Part shown: positions 46,192 through 58,300 of the stretch, in pieces
How positions within the stretch are numbered: position 1 is the first letter of the stretch
Layout: the number at the start of each line of letters is the position of its first letter
Assembly (NCBI GenBank): GCA_011800155.1
Contig: CM022373.1
Span: 1,984,001-2,048,000 of the forward strand
Source of the DNA: Flammulina velutipes
Lineage: Eukaryota > Basidiomycota > Agaricomycetes > Agaricales > Physalacriaceae
Length of the DNA stretch: 64,000 nucleotides
Reading direction: 5' to 3'
Made by a program: the position numbers and the translations under genes
The notes under the pieces: model-generated
What the model was told of the DNA's origin: nothing
Databases searched by the model: none
What the model saw: the letters and a program-made list of their open reading frames with translations, nothing else

Positions 46192-46910
46192 TCAGGCATG
46201 GAAGCCACGCACGACGTCGCCGTTGTCGTCCGGCGATGGGTGTGGGGAGCGAGTGATGGTAGGACGATAAGCCGGACGTGACCACGTGACCGACGGATAC
46301 GACTTTTTTCCACCCGTCGCCAGCTGGTATCCTCTGGACCGTCATAAGGGGAGGATGGGCCCCTAGGTGGGGGTAACGGCAGAGCTCTTGAGCTCATGTC
46401 TACCACCTGTGATCTGGAAGCGGTTCCATAGTACGCCTGTCGTGCTGTTTTTGTTCTTGAATGTTGGATCTTTTGAATGCTGGCTCTATTTTTCTTTGGC
46501 CTTGGTTAGCCGGTCGTCGTCGACTCGGTCCGTGCTGGCGGACGCGACACCTTCTGGGGACTTACGTGTGGCAGGAGGCGGCGTCGTTGATGGCATTTCG
46601 GGTCCCGAAATACGCGTTGAGCACGGGCGGCGGCGAAAGAAACCTTTTGAGGTGTCGCTATATTTCTGGCGTCCCTGCTGTGTACGGGCCGAGGATTGCC
46701 CATCCGCGCCCCCGCGATGTAGGATGTAGTGGTAGCACCGGGGACACGAAGTCCGTTAGCTTAACGTTGACGGGTATCCTATCTCGCCTCCGCGCTCCCA
46801 TCCTCGCCTACTTCCGTAACAGGACGTAGCGTGAACCTGGTACGTTCTTTGTATTCCTGAGTCTCCCCCACCTCCGCTAATGGTATTCCAGTTCGACGCC
46901 CCATCCCTTA
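46192..46910 (+). other. Possible 5' part of the gene split by the fold-back element
   Basis: GC-rich sequence with several open frames. Directly before the fold-back element the exon-like segment FDAPSLT follows a good acceptor (ATTCCAG, ending 46891) and reads in frame to the terminus. The exons further upstream could not be joined with confidence, so the start of the gene at 49562 remains unknown. Confidence 0.3.
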
Positions 46911-49561
46911 CACCCTAGGAAGTAGGTATAACTAGATGTGGTACCATAGTATGAGGGGGTAGTATTCAAATGTCTACCTCTAATTACAAGTACTGTAAGG
47001 TGAGGTCAACAACTAATTGTCTGTCCGCTCCGGTGCGCTGGGGCAGGTAGCTCTGGCTGGGCTATATATGGATAGGACTATTGATGGTATTGATGGGGCC
47101 AGATGATGGGGAGCAGGGGATGGGGGAAATGTGGCACCAGGAAAATCCGGACCTAGGGATTGATCAGAATTGATGGGGATCATTGACAGGGGATGGGGAA
47201 TAGGGATAGGAAATGTGGCACCAGGAAAATCCGGACCTAGGGATTGATGGGATTGATGGATTGATGGGCAGATAGGATGGGGGATGGGGGATGGGGGATT
47301 GATAGCAGGGGGGAAATGTGGCACCAGGATAAATACTGGGCTATTGCTAGGGTATGAGGAGGGTATGGGAGGGGTGATTGTAGGTTGAAATATAGAATTC
47401 TTTCTAACTATCAGAAACATGAATGGGGATGTGGCAGCTACTGAAACCAATAATAAAACGATGTGTGGCGCATTTTTAATCGAGGAGCACATACCTCGGA
47501 TCAACCTGGGGTTGTTTTAGATGTCTTCCTATTGAAAAATGAATGTGTGCAGAGCAAAGAACCATGTAAAAACACGAAGATTTGGCTGAGAAACAAGCAG
47601 AACATTATTGAAAATCCATCAAAAAGCACCAAAAAGGGAGCAGCACTTTGCCCTCGCTTGGGGGTGACCTGGAACCACTTGTAGGTCATCCAGACACCTT
47701 TGGGTCATTGTATATGTCACTCAGTTATGTCCCCAGGTCAACAGAACCCTTGGATATGATCAAAATGCCAAAAACCCGGACCACATAGCTTTGGGCCACA
47801 CTATCAACTTGCCCTGACCTGGGGACACCTTATATTCGAAGATATATGTATATAATGTTCTAATCATGAGTTAGACGAAGTCTGGAGTGTGAAAAATGCA
47901 GTCAAAACCTTGGATATACCCCAAATAATGTCCCCCACCAAAGCACATATACCATCAACTTCCCCTGACCTCTGGGTCGTCCCAATGTGTTCTATTATCA
48001 TTATAGATGATGTATTAGCACCCCAGAGGTGTCCCCAGTATGTCAAAATGCGAACATTCATGATACTAGGTGAACCCTTATTCACCCTTCCTCCTCAAGT
48101 ACACCCACTGGTTCGCATATTTACATCTTTAGGACTGTTCTAATACTCATTTGACATCATATAGATGATATCTAGGGGCCCAGGTCACAGGTAGACCTCG
48201 AAGATACATCTCTTTGGTACATAGTGAGGATATGATCTTTGTACTAATTCTCAAATGTCCATGCTCTATATTGAAGGGTGTTCAACCTGGGACATATTCT
48301 GGGAGGCCAAAAACACATTGTATGATGTTAAAATCAATAGTCCACCACTCAGATGTATGATAGTTGGGGTGGTTCTTGCTGTAGAAGGAGGGGATATAAA
48401 TTATTGTATCATGAATGTTCGCATTTTGACATACTGGGGACACCTCTGGGGTGCTAATACATCATCTATAATGATAATAGAACACATTGGGACGACCCAG
48501 AGGTCAGGAGAAGTTGATGGTATATGTGCTTTGGTGGGGGACATTATTTGGGGTATATCCAAGGTTTTGACCGCATTTTTCACACTCCAGACTTCGTCTA
48601 ACTCATGATTAGAACATTATATACATATATCTTCGAATATAAGGTGTCCCCAGGTCAGGGCAAGTTGATAGTGTGGCCCAAAGCTATGTGGTCCGGGTTT
48701 TTGGCATTTTGATCATATCCAAGGGTTCTGTTGACCTGGGGACATAACTGAGTGACATATACAATGACCCAAAGGTGTCTGGATGACCTACAAGTGGTTC
48801 CAGGTCACCCCCAAGCGAGGGCAAAGTGCTGCTCCCTTTTTGGTGCTTTTTGATGGATTTTCAATAATGTTCTGCTTGTTTCTCAGCCAAATCTTCGTGT
48901 TTTTACATGGTTCTTTGCTCTGCACACATTCATTTTTCAATAGGAAGACATCTAAAACAACCCCAGGTTGATCCGAGGTATGTGCTCCTCGATTAAAAAT
49001 GCGCCACACATCGTTTTATTATTGGTTTCAGTAGCTGCCACATCCCCATTCATGTTTCTGATAGTTAGAAAGAATTCTATATTTCAACCTACAATCACCC
49101 CTCCCATACCCTCCTCATACCCTAGCAATAGCCCAGTATTTATCCTGGTGCCACATTTCCCCCCTGCTATCAATCCCCCATCCCCCATCCCCCATCCTAT
49201 CTGCCCATCAATCCATCAATCCCATCAATCCCTAGGTCCGGATTTTCCTGGTGCCACATTTCCTATCCCTATTCCCCATCCCCTGTCAATGATCCCCATC
49301 AATTCTGATCAATCCCTAGGTCCGGATTTTCCTGGTGCCACATTTCCCCCATCCCCTGCTCCCCATCATCTGGCCCCATCAATACCATCAATAGTCCTAT
49401 CCATATATAGCCCAGCCAGAGCTACCTGCCCCAGCGCACCGGAGCGGACAGACAATTAGTTGTTGACCTCACCTTACAGTACTTGTAATTAGAGGTAGAC
49501 ATTTGAATACTACCCCCTCATACTATGGTACCACATCTAGTTATACCTACTTCCTAGGGTG
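46911..49561. mobile_element. Fold-back element with two 1156-bp inverted arms
   Basis: Left arm 46911-48066 and right arm 48406-49561 are exact inverted counterparts in length and, where I compared them, differ at one base (near 48508). They enclose a 339-bp loop at 48067-48405. The tips read CACCCTAGGAAGTAGG and its complement. The arms are non-coding apart from mirror-image frames (47013-47504 and 48968-49459). They contain a GGGGGATG-type G-rich tract and repeated GAAATGTGGCACCAGGA blocks. No target-site duplication is evident. The near identity of the arms points to a very recent origin or ongoing arm-to-arm conversion. Transcription through it would give a long hairpin RNA. Confidence 0.9.
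47120..47325. repeat. Repeated GAAATGTGGCACCAGG blocks in the fold-back arm
   Basis: Three copies of GAAATGTGGCACCAGGA occur in the left arm, near 47126, 47211 and 47311; the first two continue AAATCCGGACCTAGGGATTGAT. The mirror set is in the right arm (about 49147-49352). Between them lies a purine-rich GGGGGATGGGGGATGGGGGATT tract able to form a G-quadruplex. Confidence 0.75.
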
Positions 49562-51382
49562 CTGGGAGCTGAGAAACTTCAGAAGTGGCTGGAAGACGCC
49601 CAATCCTCTGCCATTGAAAGAGTAAGTTATATTTCCTGCCGTTTATTCATTTACCTAATTAATGCTATAGCATTCCGCTGCACTGCGTCTCCATGCTACG
49701 GAACAGCTCAATGTCTTCACCTCGGATATCTCCATGGACTCTGGCCATGCCCCCATTGACGACCGTCTGAATGATGAGTCCGATGAGGAAGTAGACACCT
49801 ACGAAGAGGTGCCGCTTGTTGAGGATCAAGAGCCTTCTGATGTGGAAATGTCCCCACCGGAGACACCACCTACAGACCCGCTGCGTTCTTCTGCCGCTGT
49901 AGTGGGAAGCCTTTACAACTTGGCCATTCCCGGCGCTCTGGATACCAAGATGTCTATGGTTGACAGGTTCTCGACTTGGGCCAGAGTACTGGTGTCTCTT
50001 CTGCCAGGGATCAAGACGTCTCGTTGGATATCACGTGTAAGTGTTGTTCGTGGCTTTGAATGTTTTCTTATTTTTTTATAGTTAGATAAGCCCTCACCAC
50101 AGACATTGGACGAAGCGCTACGCACTATCCATGTGAAGAAACCCCAGGGGAGAGAAGGCTTTCTCCGGCCAGCGGAATCTTCCCTTCGGGCGTTGGATCG
50201 AAGCGTACTTGGGAGGGTGATTCAAGGCATGCGTGCGTTTGACATCACCCAGGAAGATAGTTGGGAGGTTGATGCAGCGCTAAAGGTAGGACTGTATTCC
50301 TTACTTACCTTTCCTCTGTCTGACCCTCCGTAGTCCTCATGTCTCATGGAAATCCTACTCAGAATCATAGACGACCGATATGTGAGCTGCCTATCTGGGG
50401 ATCGACATGCGCTGTCTCTTCTCCGTTTTGGAAGATTCCAGGACACCGTGACAGAGCTTCTGTACATTTGGGCTGGGGATGATCACAAAGGCTGGATACC
50501 TGATCCCTCCGAACTGTTATTTAAAACTAGAAAACTTCCTGTGAGAATTTCTTCAATCTAATGTGCGATGAATCTAATCCTTGTTAGAAACATGAAAGAG
50601 ATGAAAAATGGATGTCCGGCTCCTTCGCCGCTAATCGCTTGATCGAGTTTCTCCTTGCGCACCCTCACATAATTCCTCATGTTGCTACGCCCGATGTTGT
50701 CTTTTTTCTGCTCTCGGAGGACAATTTTGTCCGTGCTTGGAGATGGCTAGGTCAAGCCTTGCAGGACGCCAGGATCGACGTCTCCTTTATTGGGCGTGAT
50801 GTATCTGGTGTAAAACAATTCTTCAGTTGTGTCCGCCCTGCTTTCTCTGCATACTTGGCTCGACAACATCGTCATGTTGAGGCTCTGGCCAATACGGAGA
50901 ACATTGCCGCCTTAATCTATCTGCGCGTGGAACGCTTTCGACAACTTCAGGAACTCGAACGAGAGTATCTGAGGAAGAACTCTCTGGCTACACCGGTACG
51001 ACTACTTATCGTTCTGTTTATTCTTTTTCTTACTCTCTTTTAGGAAGATTGGGCAGAGATTAGGAAGAAGACGATATTCTCCCTTGACTCTCAAGTAGGT
51101 TACTTATACTTTCTTCAGTAACCTTTAATTAACTCTTTGGTTAGCTCTACACCTGTAAGCACTGCTATGACTTGCCCAGGTCACAGCAGTGTACCCAAAT
51201 CCGATTCATACGAAAGCGCCCAGAGTCAGAATGGAAAGATTTAAAAGGGAATGGCATCAGCATGGCTGACGATCGTATACATGGTGCACCGGAGGTTAGA
51301 CTTTTATTTTACTCTAATCTATGCGCTAGCTAATGTTAATTTCAGGGTGTTAAGGTCTATGATGCTCGCAAGCTCGCACCCT
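49562..51382 (+). CDS. Unknown mobile-element gene, flanked by fold-back termini on both sides
   Basis: The frame continues directly from the right tip of the fold-back element: LGAEKLQKWLEDAQSSAIER, a 50-nt intron, HSAALRLHATEQLNVFTSDI, then an acidic region and helical segments (STWARVLVSLLPGIKTSRWI; SFAANRLIEFLLAHPHIIPH; FLLSEDNFVRAWRWLGQALQ). The C-terminal part has CKHCYDLPRSQQC, a possible zinc site. At least seven exons are consistent with clean frames. The last codons KLAP-stop use TAG inside a second fold-back terminus that begins at 51377, so the original C-terminus is probably lost. The N-terminus lies before 46911 and is cut off by the first element. No family is recognised. It probably belongs to the integrase/Ulp1 gene set. 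Confidence 0.55.
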
Positions 51383-51485
51383 AGGAAGTAGGTATAACTA
51401 GATGTGGTACCATAGCATGAGGGGGTAGTATTCAATTGTCTACCTCTAATTACAAGTACTGTAAGGTGAGGTCGACAACTAGTTG
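51377..51485 (+). repeat. Second copy of the fold-back terminus
   Basis: About 108 bp match the outer end of the left arm at 46911, from CACCCTAGGAAGTAGG to ACAACTAGTTG, with four mismatches seen. Orientation is as in the left arm, so an element should extend to the right. I found no matching opposite end in the rest of the window. Confidence 0.85.
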
Positions 51486-52551
51486 CCGCCTCAGTAGGCC
51501 CCGCCCGCCCGCCAGCAGCTCCAGCGCGCGCCCCGGAAACAGCCGAATCCATATCTAAACCCTCCCGATGATCCGTAACCCTAATCCCGCACGTTATCGC
51601 TCTGATCCCGGATCCCGAGCGTGCCGCGATCCGTGATATGCGCCACACCGTGCAGCCTGAATGGTTCTGTGCGTGCGCTGCTAGAAATGGGTCAGAATAG
51701 TAGGGGACGAGCAGGTAATAGTAATACTATGCTATAAGCATGAGTGGTCGCCAAAACGTTGTAGAGCGATAGAGGAATGGGACGAAAATGGATGGTGGCG
51801 GCACGAAAATAAAAATGGGATTCCAGGGCAGAAAACGGGGAGGAAGCATCTGAATAGACAGGCGTCATGATAAACGTTATGAACAAAGTGAAAAGCAGGC
51901 GGTACGAGGTGTGGGTAGGGGATAATGGGGTATAGCGAAATGTGGCGGCGCGAAAAATCGTTTGGGGAAATAGGGCCCAGACGACATGGAGGGTCCGCTC
52001 CAGCATCGTTTGGGTAGTCTCCGTAGCACTTGCGGCTCGCTTGAGTGTGGTGTGGCTCTCAGGATGCGAGAAAGCGCGAAATGGGCGCGGGCGGGTGAAA
52101 TGGGAGCAGATGGGCGAAACAGATGGAAGCGGGCAGGTGTGGGCGCCAAATGGTGAGAGATACGCGCTCGCTAAACGTAGCGGCAGAGAATTCGGCGCAG
52201 CGGCACCAACACCGTAGGAAACGGATGGGGACGCGGTCGCCAGCAGAAATCGACTCATCCGACGCGGGAAGACACCAATAGACGGTGTTTTGTACTCTGC
52301 GTCATCAGGATATTGTCCATGGTGCACTGGCGACGTCGAAGAGAATGTATGGAGTGAGGAAGGACTGGATGTATAGGTGATGGACGTCGTTAAGAAAGTT
52401 GTTCAAGTCCGAGCGGCAGGCAATCAATGCAACGATGACTTCATCATTTTTTGTCTAAATGAGTTGGGGTATATAAATCTACGTGGTACGGTGCATTAAC
52501 CTACTAAATGAGTCCAAAATAAACAGAAGAAGAAGTAACGAAAATGACAAG
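51486..52551. other. GC-rich non-coding stretch, probably inside an element
   Basis: The minus-strand frame 51692-52327 is low complexity with no domain and I do not call it. The plus strand has GATGGTGGCGGCACGAAAAT and GAAATGTGGCGGCGCGAAAA, reminiscent of the GAAATGTGGCACCAGG blocks in the fold-back arms. That supports a diverged, GC-rich relative of that element. Confidence 0.4.
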
Positions 52552-55131
52552 CTACTTCCGGCGACGTTTGGCTTTGTTCCCAACAGTGTCCTGTGCCTTT
52601 CTCTTTCCAGTAGGAACGGAGCCACTCCTCACGACACTCTCAAGCGTCCAGTTCACCTCATCAACAGCCAAAATCCAGTCCGCGACCTCCTTCGTCGCCC
52701 CATTGCATGCATCCCTCACGAAAATATGATCTCCCCACCACAAGAGACATCCAATAACGATAAGCATACCATTTTTGCCAGCGGTCACCTGTAACTCTTC
52801 CCAAGCCACGTCGTCAGGCCGTACAAGTGTGCTGCCGTCCAATCTGGTTGCGGGCTGCAGCTCCTTCCACCATTTCCAGAATGACTCTTTGAATTTGTCA
52901 ACGTCGCTGATGGGACGCGTCACCTCCCATCGTCGGTAATGTTTGGTGAAGTCGGCAACTTGTCCGGGACGGTGAGTGGTGACAGTGCGCCCGCTTTCGA
53001 TTGGAAATCCCGACCGACGTTCAAAAAGAATAAAAGAGTCGATGAGACGGATCCAGTGGGGCCAGCTGGCCCCGCGCTTGAAGCCTTTGAATGCCGACTT
53101 CAGCTCCAGTGGCCACTCCGTGTCATCGACATCTTCCATCGACGAGATATCGTCGTCGTTGTCATCGTCGTTGCGCCACCACAGTTTCGTCGGCGCCAGC
53201 GGGGTCTCCGCAAGTGGGAGAGTTGGTGGTTGCGGGGGTGCCCTGGAACCGTGGGACGATGAAGGAGAGGTAGCAGCGGGAGGGGAGACCAGTCCCCCGG
53301 ACATATCCGAATTGACGTCGATGTCCTTCCCATCGCCGTCTCCGTGGCTTTTTTCCTCTGTGCGCTTGCTCTCATTAGCCTCCCTTTCTGTTCCCTCGTC
53401 TTTGTTCTCGCCTTCCTTCATGTCCCCATACTTTCCATCACCCATGCCATCATCGTTGTCGTGTTTGCTCTCGTTCAAGGTCTCCTCCTGCTCTGGGTGC
53501 GATGGCACCGTTCCCTCGTCGTCGCTTTCGCTACTGCTGTAATCTCCAGGTAACGATGTGCACGGGACACGCAGCTGCCAGAATCCTCGCGGGCGTGGAT
53601 GACCAGGCTCGTCATCATCTCCGTCCTTACGGCGTAATGTCTTTGGACGACGATACGCTGGGATGGGGTCAGACCAGGAGTCGGAATCAGATCCGTCGAT
53701 GCCATCCTGCATGGGGATGCCCTTCTCTTTCCTCTCTCGGCGGAGGGACAGACGACGGTGAGTGTTTGACTTTGTTTTCTGCTCATCACTCCCACTTTCG
53801 TTTGACGACAGAGACGACTCCTCGCTGTCGTCGTCGCTGTCGTCGAGGGTGTCGCGTGCCTTTCGTCGCCGAGTGACATTGGAAGAGGAGGCGGCGTTGG
53901 AAGAGGAGACGTTAAGCGCATCGGAAGAAGAGGCCAGGACCCGTGCAGCTCGGTCAGCCGTACCTATAGGCATAATAGTGTCAGTAAAATAAAGAGCATA
54001 CGTTAACATAGAAAGACGTACTGTAAACCTTCTCACCAAACTGAATCATCAGCCTTTCCACTTCCCTATAACCATCACCATCGAATTGAGGCCACGTCAA
54101 GTCACTGTCCAATGTAGTGCCTACGTGGCAGCTAGAACATATGTTAGTGCATCTGTGGAACATCGACAAGAATTTGAAACTGGCTATACCTTTGCACTTG
54201 AATAGCTCCCCCTTTACTCCCAACGGGTCCACAAAGTAGGATAGACACCGCCATACCGAATCGCGCACTGATAGCTTTTGCGGCACGTTCCAGAAAAAAG
54301 CCACCTTGGTTGAGTGCGCTGGAGGTGATAACAATGAAAACACGGAGACACATAATAGAGAGACTTAGACTTACATGGAAAAGTTCTCCGCTGAGGTTTC
54401 GGCGCTCCCTAGAAGGCGCTCTTCGTACACTTTCAATTCGCGTTGGTAGGTCAAGTCGATAACGTGTGCAATATGCGCCTTTACTGCATTGCTCTCCAAC
54501 TCGTATTTCCTCTTCGCTACCGCACGTTGGACCTTAAGGTAAACACTTTTGCGCAGGGCGCCCAGGCGCTCTTCGTAGTCGGCCAGCATCTCCGCACTGA
54601 AAGCAGGGTCGGGAGTGCCATCAGCATCAATATTGTACTTCAGCGAGCTGCTTTCGATGACTGGGTCGTTGGCGGGTCGTTCATCCAGGAGCTTCACGAC
54701 GTCGCGAGCTGCTTTAAAGTAGGCATATTCGAAAGACGCCTTTATCTGTGCCCAATACGTATGGGTGTAGACCTGGATAACTTGCCCACGTCGAGGTGCA
54801 GGCCCGGGGTTGAATAGACCTTCCAGTGACTCCGAAATGGCGTTCTGTGCAGCAGGATTGACGGTATTGTTGGTCTTCCGAAAATGAAGGAGAATTTTCT
54901 AAACACAGTTCGGTCAGCTTTGAATATAATAGAGCGATGTGAGCGCACCTCTCCTATGCTCTTCAATCTTCCCACCTGTGGCAGCAGCCAAATGCAAAGT
55001 GCTAGGGATCTATCCCCACAGCGTTTGGCAAGAGTTAGGCATTTACCCCTACTGGGGTTCCACCCGGTGGTAGATGGCTCATGGGTTGTGGTGTTCCTGG
55101 CCCGGACCGTGAATACCCGGAGCACTGTCAT
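52552..55131 (-). CDS. KDZ-linked uncharacterised protein with Trp-rich C-terminal domain
   Basis: Minus-strand gene with about five exons. The first in-frame ATG is at 55131 (MTVLRVFTVRARNTTTHEPS), though the frame is open to about 55245 after an acceptor-like TTTTTAG. Exon 1 joins KSIGE to KILLHFRKTN over a 50-nt intron. The middle is helical (LADYEERLGALRKSVYLKVQ). A very acidic Ser/Asp/Glu region follows. The C-terminal ~190 residues form a Trp-rich domain (SWPHWIRLIDSFILFERRSG; FWKWWKELQPATRLDG; NGMLIVIGCLLWWG). It ends in a nuclear-signal-like KRKAQ..KAKRRRK. This domain type is familiar from mushroom genomes near transposons but has no assigned function. The gene lies 177 bp downstream of the KDZ transposase on the same strand. 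Confidence 0.65.
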
Positions 55132-55307
55132 CGTCAATACATAATATACCGCCACCTTTGACTTGTCCCGCCAGAGTATCCCGCCCTTCTCAGGAACCAA
55201 GTCCTGATCCGGCAGACTATCATGTCCATGACCAAAGAGGCACTAAAAACGCGCCAAATTTGCGTAGATTTGATATACAATTACAAGATGTCACTACTAC
55301 TGGCAGT

Positions 55308-58300
55308 TCAACTGTGCGCCACAGGGTTGGTCCGTCTTTTCTTGCCCGTCCGTCCTAGCTCGTCGACTGACTCAAAGCGAGATTTGAAGTCCGCATGCAG
55401 CCGCCACCTCATAGCCGCCTGACGCTCCGCATATGCCTCCTTCCCTCGCGAAATTATGTCCCCGCCACTAATTTCTGTCTTACGGCGCCGCCACTCGACA
55501 CCCTCGTACTCCAATGAAGCCAGGACCCTTCGCATCTCTTCTTCCAGCAAAATCACCTCCTCTCGCCACCGCTCTTTCCGTGCATAGGCCTTCATCCACT
55601 CAACTCTTATGGCTGCAGGGGGCGGGGGTCAGCCTTGTTTGCGCAGCACCGAAATTTTGACTTACATTCATGTAGAGATTCATCCGAGTCGGGATCTGGA
55701 ACACCCTGCGCTGTCCAGATCCAACTCAGTTTTCGACGGCTGGAGCCCTCAGCCTCGGCACCATCATCCCCCTCAACCTCTGCATCAGCCACCATACCCC
55801 GCTTACCACTGCGTCCTATCTTCGCGAAACGTCTCGCACGCAGCCCGTCGTAATCAGTCACAAAGCGTGTGGACACATCACTGTCCTCCAAGACCCGAAA
55901 ATGCCCCCATTTCTTTTCCCCGTCCAACTTCACCAAAGCGCTTCGAGCGACGCGATACCGACGAACGGCACTATCGATGCGATCACTCAGACGTTCCAGT
56001 GCACCACGGGAACGAGTCGTCTTCGTCTGGCCCCGCAGATTAGCATTCCGAAACCTGATTAGATGCGATTTGGAATGTAATCGCATACGTAGCGTCGCCA
56101 GCTGCGTCGAACACTGCGCCTCTCGCAAGCGAGATTCGGTTGCAAAGATTGCACGACGGTAAGAAGGTCCGCGGTCCGCCTTTGGGATTTCGGAAGGTAG
56201 GAAAAGCTTGATATCCTCTGCCTCCACGGGATTATTCGCGATCTTCTTCTTCCGGGCAACCTCCTCGCGCCTAAGTGTAGTTGCCTGCTCATATTCCGCT
56301 GCTAGAACTAGTGCCTGTGGCATGTACAGCGCTTGCAGTGACCGGAAGCGCCGGAGTTTCTTCCAGAACACCGTCCGTCGGGCTTGCAGCAGACGTGCGT
56401 GACCATCTTCTTTTTGTCGCGCCTGCTTCATGTTTTGGATACGAAGCCTATAGTACAGGTTAGTGCAAGATTACCGCTGGTTGTGTGAAATAACATACTG
56501 CATACTTTGGATATGCAGGCCCAAGCGTAGGAACGCTAAGACACCCGCGACACCCTTTCCTTCATGCAACGTCCGACCTAGTCCAGCTTGCTCAGCACCA
56601 GCTTCGTCCTGCTCATCCCGAAGTTCATCAAGCTCCTCTTTATCTAGCTCCATATGCACTTTATCAACCGTAATCGTGTCTGGAGTCATTATTAGCCTCA
56701 TCCGACGAATAAGCAGAATAACCGTACCACTTTTCCAAGACATTTCATATGGGTTATTCACCGTCTTATCCTTCCGTAAAATGTGCTCCTGTGCATGCCA
56801 GCTCTTCACCCAGGCCATCCACCGCTCACGCAAGTCGATTGCCAGTGTTGCGCTCGTTGTCTTGAAATTGTCTGCTTGTTCCCTTTGTTCGACCTTCGCC
56901 ACCTCGTAACGACGTCGCAAGATTGTTCCTAAAGGTCATATTAATGTTAGCAACATTGGGAATATATCAACGAAAAAGCTTACCTAATCCAAGGTTCTTG
57001 ACCCAGTTCATATCGTCCATGGTATCCTCTAGGCTCTCGTGGCGGGTATTTTCATGCATTTCCTTCGTCGCCCAAGCCTTCGGCCCCAGCTTACTCCATA
57101 CCCGCTCAACTGCCTCGCCATCCGTCATTCCGGCACCTTGTTTGTAACGCAGAGACTCGCAGGATGCGCAGGCGTCTTCGTGCACAGCGCCATGCCACAC
57201 GGGCAGTCCTACACATATCTTCCGAGCGTCGTTCGGCTCTCGCAGGATTGCGGGTAGATGTTTATGACGATCAGATAGGTTTATCTTCCACTGACAGCCC
57301 ACGTCGTAGGACACCATGTACTGAAGCAAGTCCTCGCCGAGAATCGATGCCCAGAACACATAATCCATGTTCGCATATCTGTTTGCACATATCAATAATC
57401 AGGCCGCCACATTCTAAGAACGAACATACCGTTCACCCTTCAGAAGGTCGCCTAACCCAAGTGGACGTATGATCTCATGCCGTGTACAGATACAGCCTCC
57501 CACCCCCGTCGCACGCAAGCCCTTCGAAAGTCGGGTATCTTTTTGGATCAGCGCAGCAAACGCGATACAGCTGCTGATCTGAACATTGGTCAAAACACGT
57601 TACAGGGGTCCAATTTAGACACTTACATCCTCCTCCTTAACATAGTTTTTCAGATGCGAGAAATAACTGTCTCGCGGAACGAAACAACCCAGTCCATCGG
57701 CCAAGAAAGCGTACTGTTTATTTTTGCTCTTGGCGCGCAGACGGTTCTCGAGCCGAAAGCATGCATCCATTCCAATTATCAGGGCATATTTGAATCTGAA
57801 ATGGATAAGTAAGTGCTCGTGCAGCATGAAAACCAACATACTGCAAACTCTCATCTATCTCTTTCCAGTTCTCTGGTAGGTTGACCTTCACCCTTGGACA
57901 GGCCCAACATCGTACAGCTGCAGATCCCCATGATGCAGACCGTACCCCTCCCGCAAGATATGCAACGCCCGAACGACGCATGCGGTCCATGTAGGAAACT
58001 TGCTGAGACATGAGACCGAACGCCTTGTAGCGATCCGGTATGATTGCCAAGGCCAATGGATCCGTCAAACGTTCCAACGTCGTCACGTAGTCGCGGACGT
58101 TGACGTTAGCGACGACGTTGAGGCGACGAAATTGTCGAAGGCACTCGAAGGTCGCCAATGTCCGGGGCTGAGCGGTAGAAGCAGGATACCAGCCGAGGCG
58201 GATGTATTGTCGCCATTCATTGGCTTCATCAGAGAGGTCACACCCGCACGTTGAGGTAGACACCAAATGAATACCGTTGACATGCATGACGGTGACAGAC

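Noticed and set aside
47013..49459. Two identical 163-codon frames in opposite arms
   Set aside because: They are mirror images created by the palindrome, Pro/Ser low complexity, with no start context or introns.
51692..52327. Minus-strand 211-codon frame
   Set aside because: Biased composition, no domain, and the region resembles element non-coding sequence.
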